Source: Corylus avellana
Taxonomy: Eukaryota; Streptophyta; Magnoliopsida; Fagales; Betulaceae
Length of the DNA: 64,000 nucleotides
NCBI RefSeq assembly: GCF_901000735.1
Contig: NC_081551.1
Coordinates: 20,054,545 to 20,118,544 of the forward strand
Direction of reading: 5' to 3'
Both the position numbers and the translations under genes were made by a program. This document shows, one piece after another, positions 1-11,863 of this stretch (positions within the stretch are counted from its first letter, which is position 1; each line of letters opens with the position of its first letter). The notes beneath the pieces are model-generated. The model saw only the letters and a program-made list of their open reading frames with translations. It made no database searches and was not told the origin of the DNA.

Positions 1-299
1 GGTGTGATGCTCCTGTCTGTTGCTAGGTTTGGAACAATACATGAATTACTCTGTTGTAAATTACTTTAAAGGAAAATTCCTCAAAAGTTGGTTGCCTCTT
101 GCTTTTATTGCAACCTAGCATGTAATGCCAGGATTTTAAAACAAAAAGGAAAAATAACCTTTACACATCCCCTTGTGGAATTTGAGACATTCAACAATCC
201 TATCGGATATCTTGAGATACCTTTTTAGATCCCTTTTACTTCTCCCAGCATTAATGGCATGATATCTGATTTGCTGTCTTTATAAGTTTGTTTGTTTGT

Positions 300-1520
300 T
301 TTTTCGTTTTTTCTGTTTTATTTTTGATAAGTAATCACAAATTCATTGAAAAGCACAAAGGCACTACCCAAATACACAGAGTATACAAGAGAGAAGCCTC
401 GCTAGTGGTGGAGAAAAGATACAAGAAAGCATGAAAATTTACTTATCAAAAAACAAATGCATGAAAATTTGAAATACTACAATCTAAGGCAACATCCCAA
501 AGAAAGAGTCTTAAAGAATAAAACCTTTAGTTCCTATGTACTTGGGTTGTGCCCCTCTGCGATTTTCAATGATATTCTTGCTTATTTATCAAAAAAAAGA
601 ATAAAGCCTTTATTTCCACTAAGGTCCTCTCATGGTCCTCAAAGATACGATCGTTTCTTTCCCTTCATAAACACCATATTAGGCAAGGCTGAATCATCTA
701 CCTAACTACATTAAGCTGAAACCTACCTCCTGGCGCTCTCTAACAAGCAAGGAGATCAACCACCCTTCTAGGCATAACCCAAACCAGCCCTACATTGCTG
801 AATATAGTATTCTAAAGAGTACCCGTGATCTCACAATGAAGTAGAAAATGGTCCATTGACTCTCGAATCTCCTTACACATGCAATACCGCTCAATTACAA
901 TGATATGTTGTTTTCTTTGGTTATACATAGTGAGGATCTTTCCAAAGGCAGCTGACCAAGCAAAGAAAGCCGCTTTCAAAGGAGCTTTATTTCGCCAAAT
1001 ACTCCACTCCTCCAAGGGAAATGAGTGTTATCATGGGAAACAAGAACCTTATATTAAGATCTAACATCAAACAACCCTCTCTTGGAAGGAATCCAAGGAA
1101 GTTTGTTCCTTCCACCTTGTCTCACTTTAACGAAATACGACAAAGTGAAGAGGGAGGTAAAGTAATCCATCTTCCAATTATTAGACACTCTGAGAAAATT
1201 AATATTTCATTTATGGGAGGCACTAGAAAGCATTAAATGGTCTATCACAACAACGTCCTGAAAAGGGGCAATGCTAAACGACCGATGAAACCTCATTAGA
1301 ACATCATTCACCCTAAGCATTGCCATATTTAGAATCCATAACCACCATCTCCATAAGGCATCTCTCTCATGAACGAAGCGCCACAACCACTTCCCCAAGA
1401 AAGCCCGATTGAACACAAGTAAATTTTGAACCCCCAACCTTCCTTCAGCTATCAAAGTACACACCTTAGTCGAACTAACCAAGTGAAATTTGAACTCTTC
1501 ACCCATATCACTCCATAAAA
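300..1520 (-). mobile_element. LINE (L1-type) 3' relic: RT C-terminal part and zf-RVT domain
   Basis: Read on the minus strand, 1207-1506 encodes a peptide with the run [20 protein letters not shown] and then [11 protein letters not shown], typical of the region after the reverse transcriptase palm in plant LINEs. Next, 812-1015 encodes a zinc-binding RT-associated domain (WSIWRNKAPLKAAFFAW, then CMCKEIRESMDHFLLHC). The two pieces are in separate frames with stops between them, so this is a dead fragment. The stretch 300-780 has no coding sense but begins on the plus strand with a T-rich run (about 290-335), which fits the poly(A) end of a minus-strand LINE. The 5' limit is unclear; 1520-1800 shows nothing recognisable. 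The domain assignment is fairly safe; the element's ends are inferred. Confidence 0.7.
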
Positions 1521-2894
1521 AATCCCGCTACAACTTCTCTAGGCGATTGGTTACACCAACTGGAAGGGGGAAAAGGGACAAGAAATAGGTAAACATATTA
1601 GTTAAAGTGCTTTTAATTCTCCTACTTTTTGATAAATACATCTTCCATCCAACCAAACGACGCTATACTTTTTCAATGATGTTGTCCCAATTTTTTGTTT
1701 TTTAAATGAAGGGTGACACCTGTTTCTTGTTGTATCCATTAAGATATATTCAGAGCTTCTTGTCAGTTTGATATGCCTGAAGGAAATGACAGAGAAGCAG
1801 ATTGTCGCATTCTCTTGAGTGCCGAAGGAAAAAAAAAAAAAAAAGAAAGCACAAATACCTTATGACATAATCGTAGTCCAGAATCCTTCCTTAATTTGTA
1901 GCAGACTAACCTATAGATTTTGCTGAAGAGTTATAAGTCCACTTGACAGAGGAGAAGCACGAGGCTTTTCTTTTCTTCTCTTGTGGAAGCGGGAGGTTCC
2001 CCCCCTTCTCTCTCCTTCCTCCTCCTCCTCTTTCTCCTCTTTCTGGTTCCTATTCAACTCTAAAAGGACAGACGGTGGTTTTCTTCTGTTAATTTTTCAT
2101 TGGAAACGTTTGTAGTAATTTTTCTGATTCTCTGTAGATCCAATTGTCCCAGATTTTGAACTTAGTAATTGGATTCAACTGAAATCTAGATTGGATATAT
2201 TTTTTCTCATATTAAGGGGTTGAAATCTGACTTATGGCCTGACTCTTGCATTTTGAGAATGGATCTCAACAGAACCCTTAGATGGTTCCTTCAACGAGCA
2301 CAATAGAGTGGAGAGAAATTTTTCTCTGTTCTTATAGAAGAGAATTAACAAACTAATGTGTGCACACACGCTCGTCTGGGTTAGGCTTAGAATCTTAGTT
2401 TGAAGTTAATGTAGGCCCTATCATAAAGTTACTCATATTCAGAATCAATTCAGGAGTTGGATTAGTGTGGATCGTTTCCATTTGATGTCATCCTCATTTA
2501 TTTGTTCTCATCTGGGGTGGGAGGAAGGAAATGCCATATGCCATCGTCATCTACCCTAGTGTGCACTACTAACGCACTTTCTTTGGTAATTGGGTTGGTT
2601 TGAGTTCACCCATGAGTGTAGTTTAATTCTACCCGACGTGTAGATGGGATCTAACTTGACGTTACCCAAGGTCAAGTCAAGTCAGGTCCTCCATGGGCCA
2701 TGGCTGCCTTCTTCTTTCCCACTAAGTCCACATCTTTGGATGCTTTTTTTTTTGGTTCAATTGCTGAGTATGAACAGTTTCCTTTTTTCCCCACCAACCG
2801 CATACCTTTGAATGTTTGTTGTCAATGTTTGTGTTGCTTCAGTTTGGTGAGAATGAACAAACACTTTGCTGATTAGATTACTAGTTTTTACTCT

Positions 2895-3400
2895 ATGATT
2901 GGATGCTTGACTACTGCACCAGTGGAATTGAAAAGGGTAAAGCTATCTAGAAGCCAAGTGGATGGAGGAGTTTTTCTCATTGACCAACTATTTCTAACAA
3001 CTCCACTTGGAAAATTTGCAAAGATAAACGAGAAAAAACAAGGTTTGCCTCTGTGGAGTGGCACTATTCCCTTGCAAGACCGTCACTAAAGAGCAATTAG
3101 TCTTACGTGGGCCTTGCATACGTCAGAATCCGACATTTTTTTTTAAATGAGTACGTGAGAAGATATACCGATAGGTGGGGGAAATTGTTCGGAAAAAATG
3201 AACGAAGAAAAAGAAGATTCCCATCGTGGAAGTTGACTAGAAAATGTGTGGTGTGAAGCAAACGTGGATCATGTAAATTGCGTCCAGGTCGTCCACCAGT
3301 TTCTGTCCAACTTCCTTTTTCTATTTCCAAGGCGTGCGCTGCTATGTATGCAAACACATTAATTTCTCTTTCATTTCTTAGAAAAAGCAAAGAATGTCGC
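2895..3400 (+). repeat. RLK-associated upstream block, copy in unit 1
   Basis: Non-coding block with landmarks GCTATCTAGAAGCCAA, CTCCACTTGGAAAATTTGCA, GAAATTGTTCGGAAAAAA and GTTGACTAGAAAATGTGTG. The same order recurs upstream of RLK2 (10820-11335) and RLK3 (20960-21420), and in weaker form near 27715, 51420, 52780, 58560, 60180, 61680, 62640 and 63740. It contains W-box-like TTGAC cores. Because it keeps position relative to three receptor genes it is probably ancestral promoter-distal DNA of the array rather than a transposon; that is inference. Confidence 0.65.
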
Positions 3401-3463
3401 TTTCCTTGAAACTATACTTACTATGTTACGTTCGGTAAAATTAAAGTGAAGTAATTATTCTAA

Positions 3464-3699
3464 GAGCATGTTTGGAATTACTTTCGAGAAATATAGAATT
3501 TTTAAGTTAAAAAGTATTTTTTGGCAAAAGTTTCATTTTTAAGCTTTTGTCAAAAGTGTGTTTTGGTCATTTTTATGTTTTTTTAGATATTTAAAAGCGT
3601 TTTTAATTTTTTTTTACCAAATGATTATTTTTTTTTGAACGGACTTTTTGAGTGTAAAATACGTTTTTAGGCCCTTGAAACGCAAACTCAAACATGCCT
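3464..3699 (+). mobile_element. MITE family 1 (PIF/Harbinger-like), copy 1
   Basis: A 236-bp AT-rich non-coding element. Its ends are inverted repeats: GAGCATGTTTGGAATT at the left, and AACTCAAACATGCCT at the right, whose complement is AGGCATGTTTGAGTT. It is flanked by TAA on the left and TTA on the right; the matching copy in unit 2 has TTA on both sides, so the left target site has probably mutated here. A 3-bp TTA duplication and this size fit a Tourist-type MITE. The internal GGCAAAAG and GTTTTGG motifs are shared with copies at 11345, 11624 and 20537. Confidence 0.75.
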
Positions 3700-4608
3700 T
3701 TACTCCTACACGAAGTGCGAAGTTACACATGAATTGCAATATTCCTCTATAATTTTATGAGTTATAATTGACCCTCCAAATTATTAGCTCATTTTACTTA
3801 TAGTTCTTTGCCATTAAGATTTTTGGTTAATTTAAACGGAAAATGCGTTGCTTGGTATACACATGATCTAATAATTAAAATGACAATAATAATTTTATTT
3901 ATTTATTTTTTAAGGTAGTCGCTAAGAGATGAACAGACCCAGCATTTGGGTCCTATGGAGTGGAGACTCCAATAGGCTGTGGATCCGTGGAGTGGAGACT
4001 CACGTCACTCACCTCACCTCAGCTGGCTGCGGTTAGTCTTTGCAAATTTATTTTTTAATTCAAGGTTATATTGGTATTTTCACACATTTTATTGGAGGTA
4101 TAATGAACATTCCATGCGTTTGCATCCCAAATTAACAAACAATTCTAACATGAGTGGCTAATAGTTTTGGAGGTTAATTGCAACTTTTTAAAGTTTGAGG
4201 GGATATATCTACAGAGCTTATATTTTCAGCAAAAACGGGGATGTAAACGCAGTGTTCTTTTTCTAACTTTTTATACTAAATTCCAAAAACACAGGAACTG
4301 CGCTTCCAAGAATATTGGAGTGAAAACCAGATAGGTTTAAGTTCTTTAATTCCGTATGAGAAAATATTTATTTATTTATTCATTTTTTGAGCTCAGCAAG
4401 ACTTAGAACTTTACAACTTTATAGTCAACTTTTGTGCTTGCCACTTGCCAGGAAAGAATAGCGAGAGTGACCCTCATTTAAGTGTTATTTATTGTCCAAG
4501 TTCCACGAATCGATTGATCATTGGCCATTGGTTTCAACCTCCAACGCCTTCAAATAACGGTTTAACGCACTTCTTAGCACATCAGCGAGACCGAACTCAA
4601 CCCTTCAA

Positions 4609-7600
4609 ATGACGAAACCCAAAATATGCATCCAACTCTCTTTCTACACAAGCCTCTTCCTTCTCCTTTTCAGCCATGCAGCCTCTCAGCTCAATGATCA
4701 TGAGCAAGCAATCCTACTGCACCTAAAGCAACACTGGAAAAACCCCCAGTACCTCAGCCATTGGACACCTTCAAACACTTCCCACTGTTCGTGGCCAGAG
4801 ATCACCTGCAGTACCGGTGGCTCAGTCACCGGACTATACCTCATTAACACGAACATTAGTGGAACAGTCCCACCCTTCATCTGTGACCTCAACAACCTCA
4901 CAGCCCTTGACCTTTCATTCAACTATATGACCTCTAATGAGTTCCCACGAGCTCTCTACAACTGCTCCAACCTCCAATACCTCAACCTCTCGCAGAACTA
5001 CTTCGCCGGCACACTCCCTGATGACATTCACCGCATGGCTCAGCTTCGCGAGCTCAACCTTGGAGCCAATAGCTTCTCCGGAAAAATCCCAGCATCTATT
5101 GGGCGGTTAACAGAGCTGAGGATACTTCAACTTTTCTCATGTCCGTTTAACGGTCCTTTCCCGCCAGAAATTGGCAACTTGTCCAATCTTGAACGACTAG
5201 AATTGGCCTACATTTTGGGGATCACAACATTGCCTTTGGAGTTCACAAAGTTGAAGAAATTGAAGTATCTTTGGGTGGCAGGCTCGAATTTGGTAGGAGA
5301 AATCCCAGACAAGATTGGAGAAATGGCGGCACTGGAGCATTTGGATTTGTCAACAAACAATCTGAGTGGGAAAATCCCGAGCGGTTTGTTTATGCTGAAA
5401 AATTTGAGTATAGTGTACCTCCACAAAAACAAATTGTTCGGGGAGATTCCTCGGGTGGGTGAGGCTTTAAATATAGACGTTATTGATCTATCCGAGAATA
5501 ACTTGACTGGAACTATACCCGATGATTTTGGAAGACTCACCAAATTGTCCGGTTTGGCTTTGTTTTGCAATCAATTATCTGGAAAAATTCCAGATAGTAT
5601 AGGTCGTCTCCCAGGGCTGATAAATCTTAAACTGTTTAGCAACAATCTTTCAGGTACTTTGTCTCCGGACTTTGGGCAGTATTCTATGCTTGAAGAGTTT
5701 CAAGTTGCATCCAATCGGCTTACTGGCCAGCTGCCAGAACACTTGGGTGATAATAAAAGGTTGACAGGAGTGGTAGCTTTCGACAACAACCTCAGTGGTG
5801 AATTGCCCAAGTCCCTTGGAAGTTGCAATAATTTGAAAATTCTTAACGTTAAGAATAATAGGTTTTCAGGGAGTGTTCCTAGTGGTGTATGGACATTATT
5901 GCATTTGAGCAACTTGTTGTTAAGCAACAATTCTTTTACAGGTGAACTTCCTGAAAGATTGTCATTGAACCTTTCTCGATTAGAGATGAGTCACAACATG
6001 TTTTCGGGTAAAATTCCGGCGGGAGTGTCTTCTTGGAGGAATTTGGTGCATCTCGATGTCAGCAATAACCTCTTAAATGGTACAATTCCTTTGGAACTAA
6101 CTGCTCTTTCTCATTTATCAACTCTTTTACTTGATCAAAACCGATTCTCAGGCTCCCTTCCATCAAATATTATATCATGGAAATCGCTAAATATGCTAAA
6201 TCTTAGCCGAAATGCAATCTCTGGACAAATTCCTGAGGGATTTTGTTATTTACCAACACTTACTGATTTGGACCTCTCAGAAAACCAACTGTCTGGCGAA
6301 ATTCCACCTAAACTTGGCCTCTTGAAGCTCACTTCGCTCAATCTCTCTTCCAATCTTTTGACTGGGAGGATCCCAAGTGAATTCGAAAATGGTGCATATG
6401 CTAGCAGCTTCTTGAACAATCCTCGCCTCTGTGCTAGTAAGCCATCACTAAACATTGCCGAATGCAATTCCAAAACCCAAAATTCAAGCAAAACTTCATC
6501 CAAATTACTTGCTTGGATTATAGGTGTACCAGCAGCTTTCCTAGGTTTGTTAGCTTCATTGCATGTGATCAGAATTTATTGGAAGAGAAAACAAGTATCG
6601 GATTTGGCATGGAAGCTCACCTCATTCCAGAGGTTGAATTTCACAAAAATTAACATTTTGTCAGGACTGTCAGAAACTAATATGATTGGTCGCGGTGGAT
6701 CAGGAAAAGTGTATTGTGTTAGCATTAATAATCCCTCACGTGATTGTGTTGCTGTGAAGAGGATTTGGAGTAACAAGAAGCTAGAACATAAGCTTGAAAA
6801 ACAATTTCTTGCAGAGGTCAAAATACTGAGTTCAATTCGACATTCCAACATAGTGAAGTTGCTCTGTTGTATCTCTAGTGATAATTCAAAACTTCTTGTC
6901 TACGAGTATTTGGAAAACCGTAGCCTGGATCTATGGCTGAATAGGAAGAGTAGAGCAACAACTGTCTCAGGTTCAGTCCATAACGATGTCTTGGATTGGC
7001 CTAAGAGGTTGAAGATAGCAGTTGGGGCTGCCCAGGGACTCTCCTATATGCACCATGACTGCTCACCACCCATTGTTCATCGAGATCTTAAGTCAAGCAA
7101 CATCTTATTAGACTCAGAGTTCAATGCAAAAATTGCTGATTTTGGTCTAGCCAAGATATTGATGAAGGAGGGAGAATCTGCTACGATGTCAGACGTGGTT
7201 GGCTCTTATGGCTACATAGCACCAGGTGATTGACATAAAGTTTTCCAAAGTTTCATTTTGATTATAATCTTGGTTTGTCTCCTTTTTTTCCATCATCAGA
7301 AATTTTAGTTTGTTGTTTGTTGTTAACTTGAACTGCAGAGTATGCTCACACAATACGAGTTAATGAGAAGATTGATGTTTATAGTTTTGGGGTCATCCTT
7401 TTGGAACTGACAACTGGAAGAAAAGCTAGTGAGGGTGATGAACACACATCGCTTGCCGAATGGGCATGGCGACACTTTCAAGAAGGCAACTCCATAGTTG
7501 ATGCCCTGGATGAGGAGGTGAAGGAAAACACACAACATAAAAACGAAATGTGCTGTGTTTTCAAACTTGGAATCATTTGTACAGGTACACTGCCTTCTAC

Positions 7601-7763
7601 CAGACCGTCCATGAAAGAGGTTTTGAAAATTTTGCTCCGATGCAACCAGCCATCTGGTTATGGAGAGAAGTACTCTGATTACAATGCTTCTCCTCTCCTC
7701 AAGAATTCAATGTGCGAGAGGGTATTAGAAAATAATGATGCAACTTTGGCATCCATGGTTTGA
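4609..7763 (+). CDS. RLK1: LRR receptor-like kinase, subfamily XI, HSL3/NUT-like
   Basis: Plasma-membrane peptide receptor kinase, 1013 aa. Exon 1 is 4609-7225 and exon 2 is 7339-7763; the 113-bp GT-AG intron splits the Glu codon of APE (GYIAP|EYAHT). Visible in order: signal peptide about 1-26; LRRNT with the cysteine pair HCSWPEITC (C60, C67); about 21-22 LRRs (about 70-600); C-terminal cap cysteines C608 and C619; transmembrane helix about 633-657; kinase from about 690 with glycine loop GRGGSGKVY (694-702), VAVK lysine K717, C-helix Glu about 736, catalytic HRDLKSSN (D826) and DFG (844-846). All catalytic residues are present and it is an RD kinase. The LRR pattern, the kinase run LLCCIS and the YMHHDC motif resemble Arabidopsis AT5G25930, described as HSL3/NUT, a CTNIP/SCREW receptor; the ligand here is unknown. 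Start chosen because RLK2-5 share the same MxKxx signal-peptide opening. Two overlapping AATAAA signals lie at 7855-7864. Odd: Arg replaces the usual Ser in the glycine loop. Confidence 0.93.
7226..7338 (+). other. RLK1 intron with an immediate in-frame stop
   Basis: GT donor directly after CCAG, and acceptor AACTGCAG before AGTATGCTC. Reading into the intron adds only Gly-Asp before a TGA at 7231-7233. The RLK2 intron (16070-16182) looks the same. RLK4 (34108-34226) and RLK5 (44484-44601) also stop after two codons. An unspliced transcript would encode a membrane-anchored receptor lacking the kinase C-lobe. Confidence 0.85.
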
Positions 7764-7854
7764 TGAGTTCTTAAGAAATGTTAAATACCATCATTTTATC
7801 CAATATTTATGCAACAATGTCGATATGACACTCCCAATTAACCATTGTTAGATA

Positions 7855-7864
7855 AATAAATAAA
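7855..7864 (+). promoter_or_regulatory. Candidate poly(A) signals of RLK1
   Basis: Two overlapping AATAAA hexamers about 90 bases after the RLK1 stop codon. The same arrangement follows RLK2 at 16699-16708. Position fits a plant near-upstream element; no cleavage site can be read from sequence. Confidence 0.45.
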
Positions 7865-9349
7865 AGATCAGATGCTTAGTTGTGAGTGCCACGTCAGCAT
7901 TGTTAGATGAATATTGGATATAATTTTAGTATCTATCATTTCTCTTTGGAAGTTAGAGGATAGCATTGTTGTAATGGTAATGTTAGGTTAGCAAGTGAAG
8001 TGTCTCTAGTTTTTATGTTGGAATAATCTCTTGCGACGTTGTTGTATTAGAGCAGCATGCTCTTTCTTCTTGGCCCCTTTGTATTTTATCTTAGGCATAT
8101 TATTAAAATAACTAATTATTCAAATATTTTACATCTGTCTTGAAGCTTTATTATTATTATTATTATTTTGTAAGAAAAACATGTAGATCTTGCAGATTAG
8201 CGTGTTTCATAGAGCATGATAGAAAGTATATATCATAAGGTGAAGTATGTGATGAAATCTTTAGGATTTGATTACCACGTGTGAGACTCACACAAGTTTT
8301 ATAAATTCAATGATAATTTTAAAAATTAGGAGAACAAAAAAAGAACCGAAGAAGGATATTTGTTGGTGTTAGAGAAAGAAACCTTCGGTCGAAGTGGCTC
8401 ACCTGGGTCACGAGCAATCATGACCTCAGTACTAAATTCTTCTAATCTCCAGCCACCATTTCTAAAAGATGTGCCACTCTATAGATTTTCTCGAAATTGA
8501 TGATGAGTTGTTGAGATCCGACATGGAGAAGATTGGTAGTTCCTTCAACAACAATTTTGAAGATCCTTTCTCCACCTCCAAGCCTTCATTTTAAGAAGAC
8601 TTACATGGTTTGAGTCCCAAACTTATCTCGAAGGAGGACAATGCTATGCCTTGCAGCTTCCCTGATGAAGTAGAGATCCTTAATGGTTTCTCTTAGAATG
8701 CTTAATTAATATGCAACTATTAGGCTAAGATGCTATTACTATAGTTGAGTTGATCTGACCGTGCCCATCAGGTTTTTTAAATTTTTAATTTTTTAATAAA
8801 GGCTGATTTACGGGTTGATAAATACTATAACACCAGCTTAATAAAATGGAAAGTATAATATTTAGTATTACTTTTTCAACAAACGCCATTGGAGTACGTA
8901 TAGTATAATGAAAGATGAATTACTCTTTATCGGTTTCTGTTTAGAAAATTTTCTTACTTTCTTTTGAAGTTACTTGACCACCTCAACGTTGCCCTTAGTG
9001 AGAGTATCTCAATAGTAGAAGGCCTTAAGGTAATTATTAATTGTAGACATTGGAGAAGACTTCGATAAAATGAATGGATTTTATTATTTCAAGTGAAACA
9101 GAGGATCTATTTCATTGCCTAAATTAGATTTCATAGGTTTAATAATGCAACTATACAATTCAAATAATAATCAATCTATTAGAACTACAATCGCTAATCA
9201 GTAGCTGCACAATTCTATCTTCTGGTTTTGAATCCAGAGGTCTTCATCTTCAATTATCTGGCATTATCTCACTGTTATCCATGCCTTGAATATCTTCATC
9301 AATATTAGCAACCTTAATAGAATATATATATATATATATATTGTCTTCG

Positions 9350-9685
9350 GCTTGTGGTGTGGATGGTAACCCACATTTGTTCTTATCTGCAACAATTCCT
9401 TTAGGACCATAATTTGCAAACTGAGAAGTAGAGAGTCGCTTGGTAAAAACGTCTGCCAGTGATCAGCCGTAAAATGAATTTAAGCAAGATATCACGATTA
9501 ACCACTTTTTCCCCTAATAGAATGATAATAAACCCTCAATGTGTTTTGCGCGAGCATGAAACACAAGATTTGAGGCGGAAGCTAACGCACTAACATTATC
9601 ACACCAAATGATAGGAACAGAAGGAAGAGAGACATGAATTTCCTTAAAGAGCATGCACAACCAGTAAACCTTGCAGCATCAATAA
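9350..9685 (-). mobile_element. Copia RNase H relic at the end of unit 1
   Basis: On the minus strand the sequence reads as a decayed Ty1/Copia RNase H C-terminus. The recognisable pieces are IIWCDN, a run ending NLVFHARAKHIE, and a LADVFTK-like stretch with frame breaks. It is cut off at 9685 by the junction with unit 2. The unit 2 copy at 18180-18560 reaches further upstream in the element. Confidence 0.75.
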
Positions 9686-10819
9686 TTCTCTTGAGTGCCG
9701 AAGGAAAAAAAAAAAAGAAAAAAAAGAAAGCACAAATACCTTATGACATAATCGTAGTCCAGAAACCTTCCTTAATTTGTAGCAGACTAACCTATAGATT
9801 TTGCTGAAGAGTTATAAGTCTACTTGACAGAGGAGAAGCACGAGGCTTTTCTTTTCTTCTCTTGTGGAAGCGTGAGGTTCCCCCCCTTCTCTCTCCTTCC
9901 TCCTCCTCTTCTTTCTGGTTCCTATTCAACTCTAAAAGGACAGACGGTGGTTTTCTTCTGTTAATTTTTCATTGGAAACGTTTGTAGTAATTTTTCTGAT
10001 TTTCTGTAGATCCAATTGTCCCAGATTTTGAGCTTTGTAATTGGATTCAACTGAAATCTAGATTGGATATATTTTTTCTCATATTAAGGGGTTGAAATCT
10101 GACTTATGGCCTGACTCTTGCATCTTGAGAATGGATCTCAACAGAACCCTTAGATGGTTCCTTCATTGAGCACAGTAGAATGGGGAGAAATTTTTCTGTG
10201 TGTTCTTATAGAAGAGAATGAACAAACTAATGTGTGCACACACGCTCATCGGGGTTAGGCTTAGAATCTTAATTTGAAGTTAATGTAGGCCCTATCATAA
10301 AGTTATTCTCATATTCAGAATCAATTCAGGAGTTGTATTAGTGTGGATCGTTTCCATTTGATGTCATCCTCATTTATTTGTTCTCATCTGAGGTGGGGGG
10401 AAGGAAATGCCATATGCCATATGCCATAGTCATCTACCCTAGTGTGCACTACTAACGCACTTTCTTTGGTAATTGGGTTGGTTGAGTTCACCCGTGAGTG
10501 TAGTTTAATTCTACCCGACGTGTAGATGGGATCTAACTTGAAGTTACACAAGGTCAAGTCAAGTCAAGTCCTCCATGGGCCATGGCTGCCTTCTTCTTTT
10601 CCACTAAGTCCACATCTTTGAATGGTCTATTTTTTTTTTTTTTTTTTTTGTCAATTGCTGAGTATGAACAGTTTCCTTTTTTCCCCACCAACCATGTACC
10701 TTTGAATGTGTGTTGTTTTCACCGTTGTGTTTGGACTGTTTTTCTTGTGTTGCTTCAGTTTGGTGAGAGTGAACAAACACTCTGCTGATTAGATTACTAG
10801 TTTTTACTCGATGATTGGA

Positions 10820-11335
10820 TGCTTGACTACTGCACCAGTGGAAAAGTGGGAAAGCTATCTAGAAGCCAAATGAATGGAGGAGTTTTTCTCATTGACCAAC
10901 TATTTCTAACAACTCCACTTGGAAAATTTGCAAAGATAAAGGAGAAAAAACAAGGTTTGCCTCTGTGGAGTGGCACTATTCCCTTGCAAGACCGTCGTCA
11001 CTAAGAGCAATTAGTCTTACGTGGGCCTTGCATACGCCAGAATCCGACATTTTTTTTTTTAAATGAGTACGTGAGAATCCGATCGAATATACCGATTCGT
11101 GGGGGAAATTGTTCGGAAAAAAAGAACGAAGAATAAGAAGATTCCCATCGTGGAAGTTGACTGGAAAATGTGTGGAGCAAACGTGGATCATGTAAATTGC
11201 GTCCAGGTCGTCCACCAGTTTATATCCAACTTCCTTTTTTTCCTCCAAAGGCGTGCGCTAGCTGCTATATATTCAAACACAATAAGTTCGCTTTCTTTTC
11301 TTAGAAAAAACAAAGAATGTCACTTTCCTTGAAAC
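10820..11335 (+). repeat. RLK-associated upstream block, copy in unit 2
   Basis: Same landmarks and order as 2895-3400, including CTCCACTTGGAAAATTTGCA and GTTGACTGGAAAATGTGTGG. It is followed directly by a MITE that unit 1 lacks at the equivalent point. Confidence 0.65.
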
Positions 11336-11344
11336 TATACTTAT

Positions 11345-11578
11345 GGATTGTTTGGGATTGCGTTTGAGATGCCTAAAAGTACTTTTAACACTCAAAAAAC
11401 CCGTTTGAATAAAAAAGTATTTGTTTGGTAAAAAAATTAAAAACGTTTTTAAGGGTCCAAAAAGCCTAAAAATGGCCAAAACACACTTTTGGCAAAAGCT
11501 TAAAAATAAAGCTTTTGCCAAAAAGTTTTTTTTTGACTTAAAAGTTCTATTTTTCAAACTCAATCCCAAACAAGCTCC
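11345..11578 (-). mobile_element. MITE family 1, copy present only in unit 2
   Basis: A 234-bp element with ends GGATTGTTTGGGATTGCG and CAATCCCAAACAAGCTCC. The interior matches the 3464-3699 copy in reverse orientation (GGCAAAAGCTT, AAAACACACTTTTGG). It is flanked by TAT on both sides (11342-11344, 11579-11581). In unit 1 the equivalent point (about 3408-3430) has no element, and removing the insert plus one 3-bp repeat restores the same length. Confidence 0.8.
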
Positions 11579-11623
11579 TATTCCGTTACGTTAGGTAAAA
11601 TTAAAATGAAACTTTTATTCTTA

Positions 11624-11863
11624 GAGCATGTTTGAGATTGCGTTCGAAAAATATAGAGCTTTTAAGTCAAAAAGTACTTTTTGGCAAAAGCTTAATTTTT
11701 AAACTTTTGTCAAAATTAAGTATGTTTTGACAATTTTTATGCTTTTTATACCTTTAAAAGCATTTTCAATTTTTTTTATCAAATGACTATTTTTTTCTTC
11801 GAATGGACTTTTTGAGTGTTAAATGCACTTTTAGGCCCCTTAAACACACACCTAAACATGCCT
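11624..11863 (+). mobile_element. MITE family 1, copy 2 (partner of 3464-3699)
   Basis: A 240-bp element with a perfect TTA target duplication at 11621-11623 and 11864-11866 and inverted ends GAGCATGTTTGAG and ACCTAAACATGCCT. It sits at the position in unit 2 that corresponds to the copy in unit 1, so it predates the duplication. Confidence 0.8.

Larger units (their letters stand above)
1810..9685. repeat. Segmental duplication unit 1 (carries RLK1)
   Basis: This unit starts at the sequence TTCTCTTGAGTGCCGAAGG and recurs head-to-tail from 9686 with the same order of landmarks: upstream block, MITE, a short block with two GTGGAGTGGAGAC motifs, the receptor gene, its 3' flank and a Copia RNase H relic. 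It is about 7.9 kb. Unit 2 is about 0.9 kb longer, mainly through an extra MITE (11345-11578) and a segment near 12370-13025. The stretch 1810-4608 is non-coding upstream DNA. The stretch 7767-9350 is non-coding 3' flank with a short TTA repeat (about 8150-8167) and a TA run (about 9320-9341). Confidence 0.92.

Noticed and set aside
457..705. 82-aa ORF near the left edge
   Set aside because: Lies in the probable 3' end of a LINE relic on the other strand; no family resemblance.
2641..2700. AAGTCAAGTCAAGTC repeats before several genes
   Set aside because: Short chance-prone repeats found at several unrelated places (2670, 10555, 36530, 47145); not enough to call a regulatory element.
5208..5570. 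Long minus-strand ORFs opposite the receptor genes (for example 5208-5570, 14544-14909, 33353-33655)
   Set aside because: They are reverse-strand shadows of LRR and kinase codons, recur at the same place in each paralogue, and resemble no protein family.
9319..9341. TA repeat considered as a regulatory or terminator element
   Set aside because: Simple microsatellite; the counterpart in unit 2 is replaced by a T run.
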